Source: Emticicia sp. BO119 (GTDB lineage Bacteria > Bacteroidota > Bacteroidia > Cytophagales > Spirosomataceae). Taken from it: a stretch of 64,000 nt of DNA. Below the pieces are notes generated by a model. It was not told the origin of the DNA, did not search any database, and saw only the letters and a list, made by a program, of their open reading frames with translations. Positions 1 to 7,874 of the stretch are shown here, piece after piece; position 1 is the stretch's first letter; each line of letters begins with the position of its first letter. Where the stretch lies: contig NZ_JACETV010000013.1 of NCBI RefSeq assembly GCF_013912375.1, positions 1-64,000 on the forward strand, written 5' to 3'. Made by a program: the position numbers and the translations under genes.

Positions 1-117
1 GGAAGTGAGATGCCATCGGGCACATATTTTTATGTGGCCAAGGTAACCTTGCAGCGATTGGATAAAAAGGATGAAACTCCCACAACTATTAAGGGTTGGA
101 TTCAACTGATAAGGTAA
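1..117 (+). CDS. C-terminal end of a T9SS type B (gliding motility-associated) secreted protein, 5'-truncated
   Basis: Frame 1 is open from the window edge to a TAA at 115-117 and encodes 38 residues containing PSGTYFYVAKV and ending KGWIQLIR. This matches the last strand pattern of the gliding motility-associated (CHU_C, T9SS type B) sorting domain, which usually ends in a short KGWxxL-type segment. Such domains direct very large exported proteins through the type IX secretion system. Nothing can be said about the rest of the protein, which lies outside the window. The family call rests on a short stretch. Confidence 0.72.
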   Translation, partial: GSEMPSGTYFYVAKVTLQRLDKKDETPTTIKGWIQLIR

Positions 118-168
118 ATAACCTGATATTTAGCTCAAAATCAATTATATTTTATAGATTTGTTAGCT

Positions 169-201
169 GACTACTAATATTTTCATAAAATATTAGTAGT
201 C
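169..201. terminator. Perfect 15-bp hairpin downstream of the T9SS cargo gene
   Basis: GACTACTAATATTTT (169-183) and its exact reverse complement (187-201) are separated by a 3-nt CAT loop. The stem is AT-rich at the tip and is followed by TTTTC. It sits 52 bp after the stop of the left-edge gene and 39 bp before the AraC gene. It is probably a transcription terminator, although an operator for the AraC-type regulator cannot be excluded. Confidence 0.6.
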
Positions 202-239
202 ATTTTCATATATGTTTTAGACTTATGAAATGAAGAGTT

Positions 240-1043
240 ATGAAGTTAGAATTGTATCCCATCTTCCCCGAACTTCAGCCTTATATAAAGGCTATCTGTT
301 CCATAGAAAGTGATATAGCTACACCATTCATTTCGCCTTTCAGAGTTCTGCCAGATGCTTGTGTCGAATTGTTTATCAACTTCAATAATAGTCAGGATAC
401 CTTAGCCACTATTACAGGCAGAAGAATATTTGATAATAGCCAGAGCTTTGTGATTTCACGTATGAGCGATTTTATGGATGTGCAGATGAAAAGTAAAACA
501 GGGTTTATTTCAGTTTGCTTTTATCCAGACACAGCCTACCTGTTTTTTCAATTACCTATGAACCAGGTAGCAGATTCCCTGACAAATCTTCAGTATTTAT
601 GGCAATCAGAAGCGATACAGATGGAAGAAGAAGTAGGCAATGCTGATAGAAATGAGCAAAGGGCAGTAATTATTCAACAATATTTATTAAGACAATTAAT
701 CAGACAGAGGTTTGATAAGACTATTGCTTATTGTGTGCAGGAAATAAATAAAGCAAATACGCCATTTTCTGTAACTGAATTAGCCAATAAAGTAGGTTTA
801 AGTCAAAGGCAATTAAGCCGGAAATTCAATTATTGTATTGGGCTTTCAACCAAAGAGTTTATTCATATTAATCGTTTTATTGCTTCATTGGTCTATCTCA
901 AAAAATATCCCGCTATGAGCCTTACTGATATTGCTTATGAAAGCGGATATTACGATCAGGCACATTTTATACATGATTATAAATCATTTGCCGGACTTAC
1001 TCCCGGTGCTGTACTAAATGCAGGAAATCTGGTGATATGTTAA
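240..1043 (+). CDS. AraC family transcriptional regulator
   Basis: This 267-residue one-component regulator has an N-terminal sensor region of about 150 residues (likely cupin-like) and a C-terminal AraC/XylS DNA-binding domain. The two helix-turn-helix motifs are at about residues 177-196 (SVTELANKVGLSQRQLSRKF) and 230-249 (DIAYESGYYDQAHFIHDYKS). The second motif has the GYYDQAHF pattern typical of the family. The ligand is unknown. The RibD-like reductase gene follows on the same strand about 95 bp downstream and is a possible target, by position only. Confidence 0.9.
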   Translation: MKLELYPIFPELQPYIKAICSIESDIATPFISPFRVLPDACVELFINFNNSQDTLATITGRRIFDNSQSFVISRMSDFMDVQMKSKTGFISVCFYPDTAYLFFQLPMNQVADSLTNLQYLWQSEAIQMEEEVGNADRNEQRAVIIQQYLLRQLIRQRFDKTIAYCVQEINKANTPFSVTELANKVGLSQRQLSRKFNYCIGLSTKEFIHINRFIASLVYLKKYPAMSLTDIAYESGYYDQAHFIHDYKSFAGLTPGAVLNAGNLVIC

Positions 1044-1137
1044 AAGACCTGAGTAGTATTTTCTGTTTTCCTTCTATGTCTGATTTTTACAATTTTATTA
1101 TCTGCTAACCTTGCAATTTTGTAGAAAAAACAATTGT

Positions 1138-1656
1138 ATGAGAAAAGTAATTTTAGGATTGGCTATCAGCCTCGACAGTTTTATTGAAGGCCCTAACGGG
1201 GAATATGACTGGTGTTTTACAGACCAGGATTATGGCTTAAATGAATTTTATAAAAAAGTCGATTCGGTTTTTATCGGCCGCAAAAGCTATGAAATGTCGT
1301 ATGGATTAGAAGACGGCGGAGGTTTTGGGTTGCCTAAAATGAAAGAATATGTTTTCTCCAATACTTTGCAGCAGGTAAAAGAGGGAACAACCTTAGTTTC
1401 GGGAGATATTAAGCAGGCAGTACAGAGAATAAAACAGCATGAAGGAAAAGACATCTGGCTTTTTGGTGGCGGCAGCCTCACGGCTTCTTTAATGAATTTG
1501 GGTCTGGTAGATGAATTATGGCTATCAGTTCACCCAGTCCTGTTAGGTGCAGGTAAACCCTTGTTTCAGGGCATCAAAGAGCGCGTCCCCCTTCAATTGA
1601 TTGAAACTAAAGTGTATGAAACCGGGCTTGTTTCATTAAAATATGTACTGGCATAA
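1138..1656 (+). CDS. Dihydrofolate reductase/RibD C-terminal family protein
   Basis: The protein is 172 residues when started at the ATG at 1138. An upstream TTG at 1111 adds nine unlikely residues. It begins RKVILGLAISLDSFIEGPNG, the first strand and helix of the RibD_C/DHFR-like fold, and contains FIGRKSYEM and a glycine-rich WLFGGGSLTASLM nucleotide-binding turn followed by LGAGKPLF. These are family signatures for NADPH-dependent reductases. Stand-alone members are common in Bacteroidota and mostly have no known substrate. The gene lies downstream of an AraC regulator. Confidence 0.88.
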   Translation: MRKVILGLAISLDSFIEGPNGEYDWCFTDQDYGLNEFYKKVDSVFIGRKSYEMSYGLEDGGGFGLPKMKEYVFSNTLQQVKEGTTLVSGDIKQAVQRIKQHEGKDIWLFGGGSLTASLMNLGLVDELWLSVHPVLLGAGKPLFQGIKERVPLQLIETKVYETGLVSLKYVLA

Positions 1657-1801
1657 GAAATGTCTTTAAAACATTTTTCTTTTTGCAGAGCAGGCGCATA
1701 TTACCAGTCCTGCTCTGCAAAAGCTTAAATCTGATTCTTATTAATCTACTAATTCGATAGAAAAACTTGAATTTACTTACTAAGGCAAAATCAAAAAAAC
1801 A

Positions 1802-1809
1802 TATCTTTG
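1802..1809 (+). promoter_or_regulatory. -7 promoter element (TATCTTTG) of the HPP gene
   Basis: TATCTTTG matches the Bacteroidota -7 consensus TAnnTTTG and lies 26 bp before the HPP start codon. I did not find a well-spaced -33 TTG (the nearest is at 1767-1769, which is too far), so only the -7 box is called. Confidence 0.5.
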
Positions 1810-1835
1810 CGGTATAATATGGTTTACAACAATAC

Positions 1836-2459
1836 ATGATAAAAAGTAGAATTAAGCGTGGACTTAGGGTTTCCCGTTATGTACTTTATAAAGAAACACT
1901 GGTTGATTTTAGAGAACATTTCTGGTCGTTTGCAGGAGCTTTTGTGGGTATAGGCTTAATTGCCTTTTTTCAAAGTAAAATTCTTACACAATTTGAGAAT
2001 ATATTTCTGATAGGTTCTTTTGGTGCATCAAGTGTATTAATCTACGGAGCTATTCAAAGCCCATTAGCCCAACCTCGCAATCTCATCGGTGGACACGTTA
2101 TTTCGGCCTTTATAGGAGTTTCCATTTATCATTTGTTGCCTGATATAATCTGGATTACCGCACCAATGGCAGTGTCTGTCTCAATTGTTATGATGCAGAT
2201 TACTAAAACGCTTCACCCACCTGGTGGTGCTACTGCGCTGATTGCAGTGGCGGGGTCAGAAAAAATCAAAGCATTAGGCTTTCTATATATTATTTCTCCT
2301 GTCTTGACCGGCTCTCTGATATTGCTTTCCATAGCACTTATTTTTAATAATATAACCACTCACCGGACGTACCCAACAAATCAGTATTTTACCCGTTCAC
2401 TGATAAAAACTCTCAAAAAGACCCATAAAAAAACTAAACAGGCACTTCATTCATGGTAA
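1836..2459 (+). CDS. HPP family integral membrane protein
   Basis: This 207-residue protein has four to five hydrophobic segments and carries the motif that names the family, KTLHPPGGATALIAV, at about residues 125-140. An earlier QPRNLIGGHVISAFIGV segment is also typical of HPP proteins (Pfam PF04982). Cyanobacterial and plastid members have been linked to nitrite transport, but the substrate here is unknown. The short C-terminal tail is basic and cytoplasmic-looking. It is on the same strand as the two histidine-motif genes that follow, after a gap of about 180 bp, so it may or may not be co-transcribed with them. Confidence 0.85.
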   Translation: MIKSRIKRGLRVSRYVLYKETLVDFREHFWSFAGAFVGIGLIAFFQSKILTQFENIFLIGSFGASSVLIYGAIQSPLAQPRNLIGGHVISAFIGVSIYHLLPDIIWITAPMAVSVSIVMMQITKTLHPPGGATALIAVAGSEKIKALGFLYIISPVLTGSLILLSIALIFNNITTHRTYPTNQYFTRSLIKTLKKTHKKTKQALHSW

Positions 2460-2642
2460 AAGCAGCATAAATTAAGCTTATTTGTCAATTCTGCTCTTTA
2501 TTATTAGTTATACGGCATAATTTATGCTTAGTATTCCTATACATTTCTGTTTATTATCCTCTACCGGATTACCAGTTAATTTTTTGATTTTGTGGGGGAA
2601 TTATCAATTCTGTTTGTCTTTTCATAAAACACACCTTAATCA

Positions 2643-3869
2643 ATGGAAACAACAGTTAGTCGGTCATTTACTGAAAAAAAAGCAAAATCATCCACACGAG
2701 AAATCTTATTAGGTATTCCACTATATGTTTATATAGGCGTTGTAGCTTCTCAATTAGTTATCTTAGGAATCTTATGGGATATCGCCTGGCACATGAGTAT
2801 AGGGCGCGACGGCCTGTTCTCTGCGCCACATTTAGCCATATATATAGGTGCTGCTTCTGCAGGACTTTTTTCCGGCTATCAGGTATTGAAAACTTCGTTT
2901 TGGGGGAGCTTAACAGAAAAAAGCAGGATGGTTCATTTCTGGGGAGTTTTTTATAGTTCCTTAGGAGGGCTTTTTTCTATCTGGGGTGGAATTGCCGCCA
3001 TTACTTCTGCACCGTTTGATGATTGGTGGCATAATACTTATGGTTTAGATGTACAGATTTTCTCTCCGCCACACACAGTTTTGCTATTAGGTTTAATGAG
3101 TGTACAAATGGGGGCTATGCTGGCCGTGTTAGCCATACTAAACCGTAAAGAAAAAATTTTACATTTATCTGAGCAACAAAATATTATTCGTATCAAACGC
3201 TTACAATGGATGTTTATTTTTACAGCAGGGTTTCTCATTACTACTGTATTTACAACGCTCTCTGAATTCTTAGACCGTTGGGCCATGCACAGTACAGTAT
3301 TCTATCAGATAAGTGCTGCGGCTTTTCCTCTTTTCTTATTGGCTACCGCCCGAGGCTCGGGTATGAAATGGGGTACTACCTGCATTACCATCATATTTAT
3401 GGTGTTTCACTGGGCAGTAAATGCAACTTTACGTTTATTACCTGCCGAACCATTATTAGGCCCTATTTATAATAAAATCACAACCTATCAGACTTTAGGT
3501 TTTCCTATACTTCTCGTTTTCCCGGCTTTCGGAATAGACTGGTTAAGAGCAAAGCTCTCTGCCAAAAATGACTGGTTGGTAAGTCTGGTTTTAGGATTTG
3601 CCTACCTTTTCATCTTTTTTGTAATTCATTATCCATTCGGAAACTTCATATTGGAATCTCCTTTGGCTCGCAACTGGTTTTGGGGAAGTGCCTCCTGGTC
3701 TTACCCGAATGAACCTTCCTGGGAATTTCGCTATAAATTTGCGGAATGGAATACTACCAAAGGTATTGACAACTGGGCAAGTGGGTTAGGGATAGCCTTA
3801 TTATTGAGTCTCGTATCTACTCGTATAGGTTTGGCATGGGGCAAATGGATGCAAAAAGTACAACGCTGA
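2643..3869 (+). CDS. Multi-pass membrane protein with duplicated W-H...D...F-S-x-P-H motif
   Basis: I do not recognise a named family for this 408-residue protein. About nine to ten hydrophobic segments are visible. A motif occurs twice: W49-H50, D56, F59-S60, P62-H63 and again W129-H130, D136, F140-S141, P143-H144, each at the end of a predicted helix, which suggests an internal duplication. Further histidines occur in DRWAMHST and FHWAVNATLR. Paired membrane His/Asp motifs of this kind are compatible with a metal or haem site (inference). The gene ends 22 bp before the exported protein gene at 3892, so the two are almost certainly one operon. No transporter or enzyme signature was recognised. 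Confidence 0.7.
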   Translation: METTVSRSFTEKKAKSSTREILLGIPLYVYIGVVASQLVILGILWDIAWHMSIGRDGLFSAPHLAIYIGAASAGLFSGYQVLKTSFWGSLTEKSRMVHFWGVFYSSLGGLFSIWGGIAAITSAPFDDWWHNTYGLDVQIFSPPHTVLLLGLMSVQMGAMLAVLAILNRKEKILHLSEQQNIIRIKRLQWMFIFTAGFLITTVFTTLSEFLDRWAMHSTVFYQISAAAFPLFLLATARGSGMKWGTTCITIIFMVFHWAVNATLRLLPAEPLLGPIYNKITTYQTLGFPILLVFPAFGIDWLRAKLSAKNDWLVSLVLGFAYLFIFFVIHYPFGNFILESPLARNWFWGSASWSYPNEPSWEFRYKFAEWNTTKGIDNWASGLGIALLLSLVSTRIGLAWGKWMQKVQR

Positions 3870-3891
3870 ATTTGAAGTAATTTTTTAATAA

Positions 3892-5535
3892 ATGAAAAAA
3901 ATGACAAGGATATATATAAAAATAGTAGCCTTTCTTTTAATAAATGTCGGGCTTATCAGTCGGGTGGATGCCCATATTGGTAGCGCAGGTGTTGTGCAGG
4001 AAGGGAAAGCCGGAAACTATCAAATACAGGTATATATAGAGCCGCCTGATGTAATCCCCGGAGTAGCAAAGGTGTCAGTTTCTGTTGATGGAATGGATAT
4101 TGAAAGTGTAAAGCTGAGCCCAATTTATTATTGGGCAGGAGATGAGGGCTCTCCTAAAGAAGATGAAGCCCTGCCGGTAGCAGGCGAATCAGGAAAATTT
4201 GAAGGTAAGATATGGCTCATGGAAACTGGTGCAGCCAGTGTAAAAATAGTGATTGAAGGTAAAAGAGGTAAGGGAGAAACACTGATTCCTATTGCTGCAA
4301 TTGCCACTGCTAAACGTGATTTACCTAAATCTTTAGGGTGGGTTCTGGCTGGTTTAGCTGTGCTTTTGGTAGGTATCATGACAACCATTGTAGGCGCAAG
4401 CACAAGTGATAGCCTGCTAAAGCCTGGGGTTGAAGGAGATAAAAAGACAAACAGGCGTAGAGTAGTGGGGTCTACAGTTGGCCTGAGTTTTTGCGGGCTT
4501 TTGTTGTTTGTAGGCAATGACTGGTGGGGTTCTATATCGAAAGATTACAGAGCCAATTATCTGTTCCGGCCCTATACGGCTACCTCTACTGCAAAAATGC
4601 AAAATGGCCAGAGGATATTAAATTTTAAAATAGATGCAAATTCTATTGAACGCCGTTGGACAAGTTATGTGATTCCTGACCACGGAAAACTGATGCACTT
4701 ATTCCTGATAAGACAAGGCACCTTAGATGCTTTTGCGCATCTGCACCCTGTCAGAAAAGATACCATTACTTTTGAAGCCCCATTGCCAAATCTACCTGCC
4801 GGCAAATATCTCGTATATGCCGATATTCTCCGTTTTCATGGCTTGCAATATACAATCGCCGATACAGTAGAAATTCCGGCATTAAAGATTTCAGCAGAAA
4901 ACTTTGAAAAACAAACAGGTGATTCTGATGATACTTATGTAGTAACTAATCCGATTAATACCAAAACTTCGACTATACAAGATGCCGGAATCAGTATTTG
5001 TGGTACTCCGGGCGTAAAAACTCCTTTACAGGATGGTTCAAGTATTGTATGGGAAGAAAAACCTGATCAGGCTTTAAAAGCAGGACAGGTATATAATTTA
5101 AAATTTTCAGTGATAAGCCCCGATGGAAAGCCGGCTGAATTGCAGACCTACTTAGGTATGATGGGCCATGCAGCTATTCTGAAAGAAGATGGCTCGGTTT
5201 ATATACACTTACATCCGAATGGTACTTTTTCAGCCACTTCTCAACAAGTGATGGAAAAACGTGTGGGTGAAAAAACTAACCCAAGCCCACATTTGAGTAA
5301 CGCCAAGAAATTCAGAGATAGTATCGATAATATATTGCTGCAATTACAAGCAATGCCCGAAGCAGAGAGAGATAAATTATTAATGAGGGGGATGATACAC
5401 CAAACTACCGGACATCATAGCGGAAGTGTCAGCTTTCCGTATGTATTTCCAAGCGCAGGTAATTATCGAATCTGGCTCCAGATAAAAAGAGATGGCAAGA
5501 TTCTGACAGGGGCTTTTGATGCAAAAGTGATATGA
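3892..5535 (+). CDS. Exported, membrane-anchored protein with FixH/YtkA-like domains and two HLHP motifs
   Basis: The protein has 547 residues. It has an N-terminal signal peptide ending near DAHIG, a FixH/YtkA-like beta domain (about 30-140), two transmembrane helices (about 149-168 and 191-208) and a large outer region. That region contains H264, H269 and H283-L-H285-P, then M423-M424-G-H426 and H439-L-H441-P. In both cases a His precedes the HLHP by 13 to 14 residues. A terminal FixH/YtkA-like strand set reads FPYVFPSAGNYRIWLQI. His/Met-rich motifs of this type suggest copper or another soft metal, by inference only. It lies directly downstream of the membrane protein at 2643 (22-bp gap). 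Confidence 0.65.
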   Translation: MKKMTRIYIKIVAFLLINVGLISRVDAHIGSAGVVQEGKAGNYQIQVYIEPPDVIPGVAKVSVSVDGMDIESVKLSPIYYWAGDEGSPKEDEALPVAGESGKFEGKIWLMETGAASVKIVIEGKRGKGETLIPIAAIATAKRDLPKSLGWVLAGLAVLLVGIMTTIVGASTSDSLLKPGVEGDKKTNRRRVVGSTVGLSFCGLLLFVGNDWWGSISKDYRANYLFRPYTATSTAKMQNGQRILNFKIDANSIERRWTSYVIPDHGKLMHLFLIRQGTLDAFAHLHPVRKDTITFEAPLPNLPAGKYLVYADILRFHGLQYTIADTVEIPALKISAENFEKQTGDSDDTYVVTNPINTKTSTIQDAGISICGTPGVKTPLQDGSSIVWEEKPDQALKAGQVYNLKFSVISPDGKPAELQTYLGMMGHAAILKEDGSVYIHLHPNGTFSATSQQVMEKRVGEKTNPSPHLSNAKKFRDSIDNILLQLQAMPEAERDKLLMRGMIHQTTGHHSGSVSFPYVFPSAGNYRIWLQIKRDGKILTGAFDAKVI

Positions 5536-5626
5536 ACTTGACTCTTCATACTCTATTAAAAACTATTAACCAAATAGACCTCGAACTTCAAATTAGGCTA
5601 TGCCATTTTATTAGAGGTCTACCTGC

Positions 5627-6745
5627 TTATTCATTATAATACTCCCAATTTTTAAATGCCAATTTATCTCCTGAAATTGGGATACAAGTGAAGTATTTAA
5701 TATTTTGAGTATGATACCTATTAAAGATTTTGTAAATTCTTTTTTTGATTTCTTCTGGGGTTCTCATACCAAAATATATGCCTGTCAAGCATTCAAGAGG
5801 ATAGTGGTAAATTCTTTCTTCAGGATCTTTTCTTTCATCAAAGTTGATATTTATACCTCTCCATTCATTTTCATAAGCCCAAGGTGTAGTCTTAGTCAAA
5901 AAAGCATTTTCTAATTCATATGCATATTCATGAACCCAACCTTTAGATATACCAATTAAATCACAATCATATTCATTATCAAATACTGGAATAAAATCAA
6001 AAAAATTAATGTAAGGTTGTTTATCTTGATATTTTACTTTTCCTATTCTTTCCCAAAAGATTGTTTCCTCAACCTGTCTCTCTGAAATTCTTTTCAGATA
6101 CTCTTCTTTGTTATGATTTTTGTATTTTGATATTTTATATGGAAAAAGGCCACTATTCTCAAGGGTAAATTCTAAACAGATACCGTAATGTTTGCTTGCA
6201 TAATGTGACCACATCAAAAAGTTATCATTTCTTTCAGAAAAACAAGTGATGTAACTATTCTCAAGAAATTTAGTAGTTAATCTTTTAATTTCGACTTGGA
6301 AATTTGATATATCTAATTTAAATGGAATGGCATTAGAAGTTGAAAGGAGAATGTTTTCCAATTTATCAAAAGAAATAAATTCTTGATTTAAAGCTAATTG
6401 ATTTAATTTATCAAAAAGCAATTCTTTATAAACTGTCCTTAATTTCTTGTTTTTATTAAAGGCTAAAAGTTTCCTGTTATTCAACTTTTCATTGTCAGCT
6501 ATTTTCTCTGGGCTAATTTTCAAAGTTGTTTTAAATAAAAACCAAAACAGACTTTCAATTTGGTTAATTTCAGTTGGTCTAAATTCAATTCTTACACTTA
6601 AGTCTAATGGGTCATTAAGTTCTGAATATGAAGAAAAATACAACTCTTGGTAATATAATTCTTTAAATAATAAATCATTTAGAGGTCTGTATTTATAGAG
6701 CAGATTCATGGTTAATGTTTTGTTTAGAGGTAAAGTCTCGGTCAT
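5627..6745 (-). CDS. DUF2971 domain-containing protein
   Basis: The protein has 372 residues from the first ATG. A second ATG at 6709 would give 360 residues starting NLLYKYRPL, which is the usual DUF2971 beginning, so the true start is uncertain. The family hallmark ITCFSERNDNFLMWSHYA, followed by YGICLEF, is at about residues 166-193, and a later EYAYELENAFLTKTTPWAYENEWR segment matches the family's C-terminal half. The function is unknown; members occur sporadically and often in accessory regions. The gene is visibly more AT-rich than its neighbours, which hints at transfer. It starts 28 bp after the upstream hydrolase gene on the same strand. Confidence 0.85.
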   Translation of the reverse strand: MTETLPLNKTLTMNLLYKYRPLNDLLFKELYYQELYFSSYSELNDPLDLSVRIEFRPTEINQIESLFWFLFKTTLKISPEKIADNEKLNNRKLLAFNKNKKLRTVYKELLFDKLNQLALNQEFISFDKLENILLSTSNAIPFKLDISNFQVEIKRLTTKFLENSYITCFSERNDNFLMWSHYASKHYGICLEFTLENSGLFPYKISKYKNHNKEEYLKRISERQVEETIFWERIGKVKYQDKQPYINFFDFIPVFDNEYDCDLIGISKGWVHEYAYELENAFLTKTTPWAYENEWRGININFDERKDPEERIYHYPLECLTGIYFGMRTPEEIKKRIYKIFNRYHTQNIKYFTCIPISGDKLAFKNWEYYNE

Positions 6746-6773
6746 TTTTTATACCAAACTACATAACCACAGT

Positions 6774-7688
6774 TTATTTCTTAATTGATTTTATATCATC
6801 AATTGCTTTCTCCAACAAAGCATTAAACTTCTCCGGCTTTTCAAGCATGGGATAATGCCCCGTTTTACCCACATTAAAAAAACGATAAGCAATTCCATTT
6901 TTTCTGAAAGCCACAGTATCAGTAGGGTTAGCAGAACTATTAATCAGATATAAAGGCATTTTTAAGTTTTTTAATTTCTCATCTCCCTGATAGCTCATGC
7001 TTTGTTCAATGCAATCTAAGGCTATTGTAGAATCAGAATTGGCAATATCATCTACTACTCTTTTGCGGATTGATTTAGGCGTTGACGGAGCAAACAAAGC
7101 CTTCTTAACATAAGCTGTAACCGTTTTCTTATAATGTGCTCTGGCCTTTTCAAAAAACGCTTCTGTCTCTTTTTTCGATTGTGGTGTGTCCTTTGCACCA
7201 TACGTATTAAAATTATCAATACCTATCAGGCCAATCACACGAGGCTGGTTATTCAATGCTGCCTCTAAAGCAATAGCTCCGCTCATAGAATGTCCGATAA
7301 GAATTACATTTTTTAAGTCTAATCCATTCAAAACAGCCGAAACATCATTGGCATAATCTTCTACTGTCCATGATTTTCTGTTTTTGCCAGACTCTCCGAA
7401 ACCAGGTAGATCCATCTCAATTACTCTGAAATGTTTAGCAAAAACAGTATCCTGATTTCCCCAATAAGACCTGTTAATTCCCCATCCATGGATAAATACA
7501 AGGGTTGTGTCACCTTTTTTGCTATCATCATAGGCGATATTTACACCTTTATTTTCAACCTTGAAATTCTCTGCCGAATCTTTGGGTATTGCTGTAGAAT
7601 CTATCGTTGAATAAGTGTTAGCAGGATTTGTACATGCCACTGGTAAAATCAAAGAAAGGATACTGAATAGTTTTATTAATCGGGTCAT
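6774..7688 (-). CDS. Alpha/beta-hydrolase lipoprotein
   Basis: The protein has 304 residues with a lipoprotein signal peptide ending LPVAC, so C19 would be lipidated. The alpha/beta-hydrolase fold is shown by the oxyanion motif HGWG (67-70), the nucleophile elbow G132-H-S134-M-S-G and a C-terminal GKTGHYPMLEKP with catalytic H278. The acid residue is not obvious from sequence alone. It is probably an envelope esterase or lipase-like hydrolase facing the periplasm or cell surface; the substrate cannot be assigned. Confidence 0.9.
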   Translation of the reverse strand: MTRLIKLFSILSLILPVACTNPANTYSTIDSTAIPKDSAENFKVENKGVNIAYDDSKKGDTTLVFIHGWGINRSYWGNQDTVFAKHFRVIEMDLPGFGESGKNRKSWTVEDYANDVSAVLNGLDLKNVILIGHSMSGAIALEAALNNQPRVIGLIGIDNFNTYGAKDTPQSKKETEAFFEKARAHYKKTVTAYVKKALFAPSTPKSIRKRVVDDIANSDSTIALDCIEQSMSYQGDEKLKNLKMPLYLINSSANPTDTVAFRKNGIAYRFFNVGKTGHYPMLEKPEKFNALLEKAIDDIKSIKK

Positions 7689-7874
7689 ATTATCTGATTT
7701 TAACTTGTATTTTAAAAATTATGATAAAAACTTATGCCATATCTGTTTAACAATTACGCATAAAATAAAAACGGTATTTTCCTGAAAGTTTAAAGATTCG
7801 TTTAAAATATTTTTAAGTGCATGATCGAATCCTGAAGAATTATTGAATCTTTGTGATAAATATACTATCAACCT

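Noticed and set aside
2524-2712. 62-codon frame upstream of and overlapping the membrane protein gene at 2643
   Set aside because: Overlaps the real start region in another frame and has no family features.
4128-4517. 129-codon minus-strand frame inside the exported HLHP protein gene
   Set aside because: Fully antisense to a convincing gene; Ser/Pro-rich shadow composition.
5575-5621. TAGACCTC/GAGGTCTA inverted repeat between the HLHP gene and DUF2971 gene
   Set aside because: An 8-bp stem with a 31-nt loop and no T tract is too weak to call as a terminator or operator.
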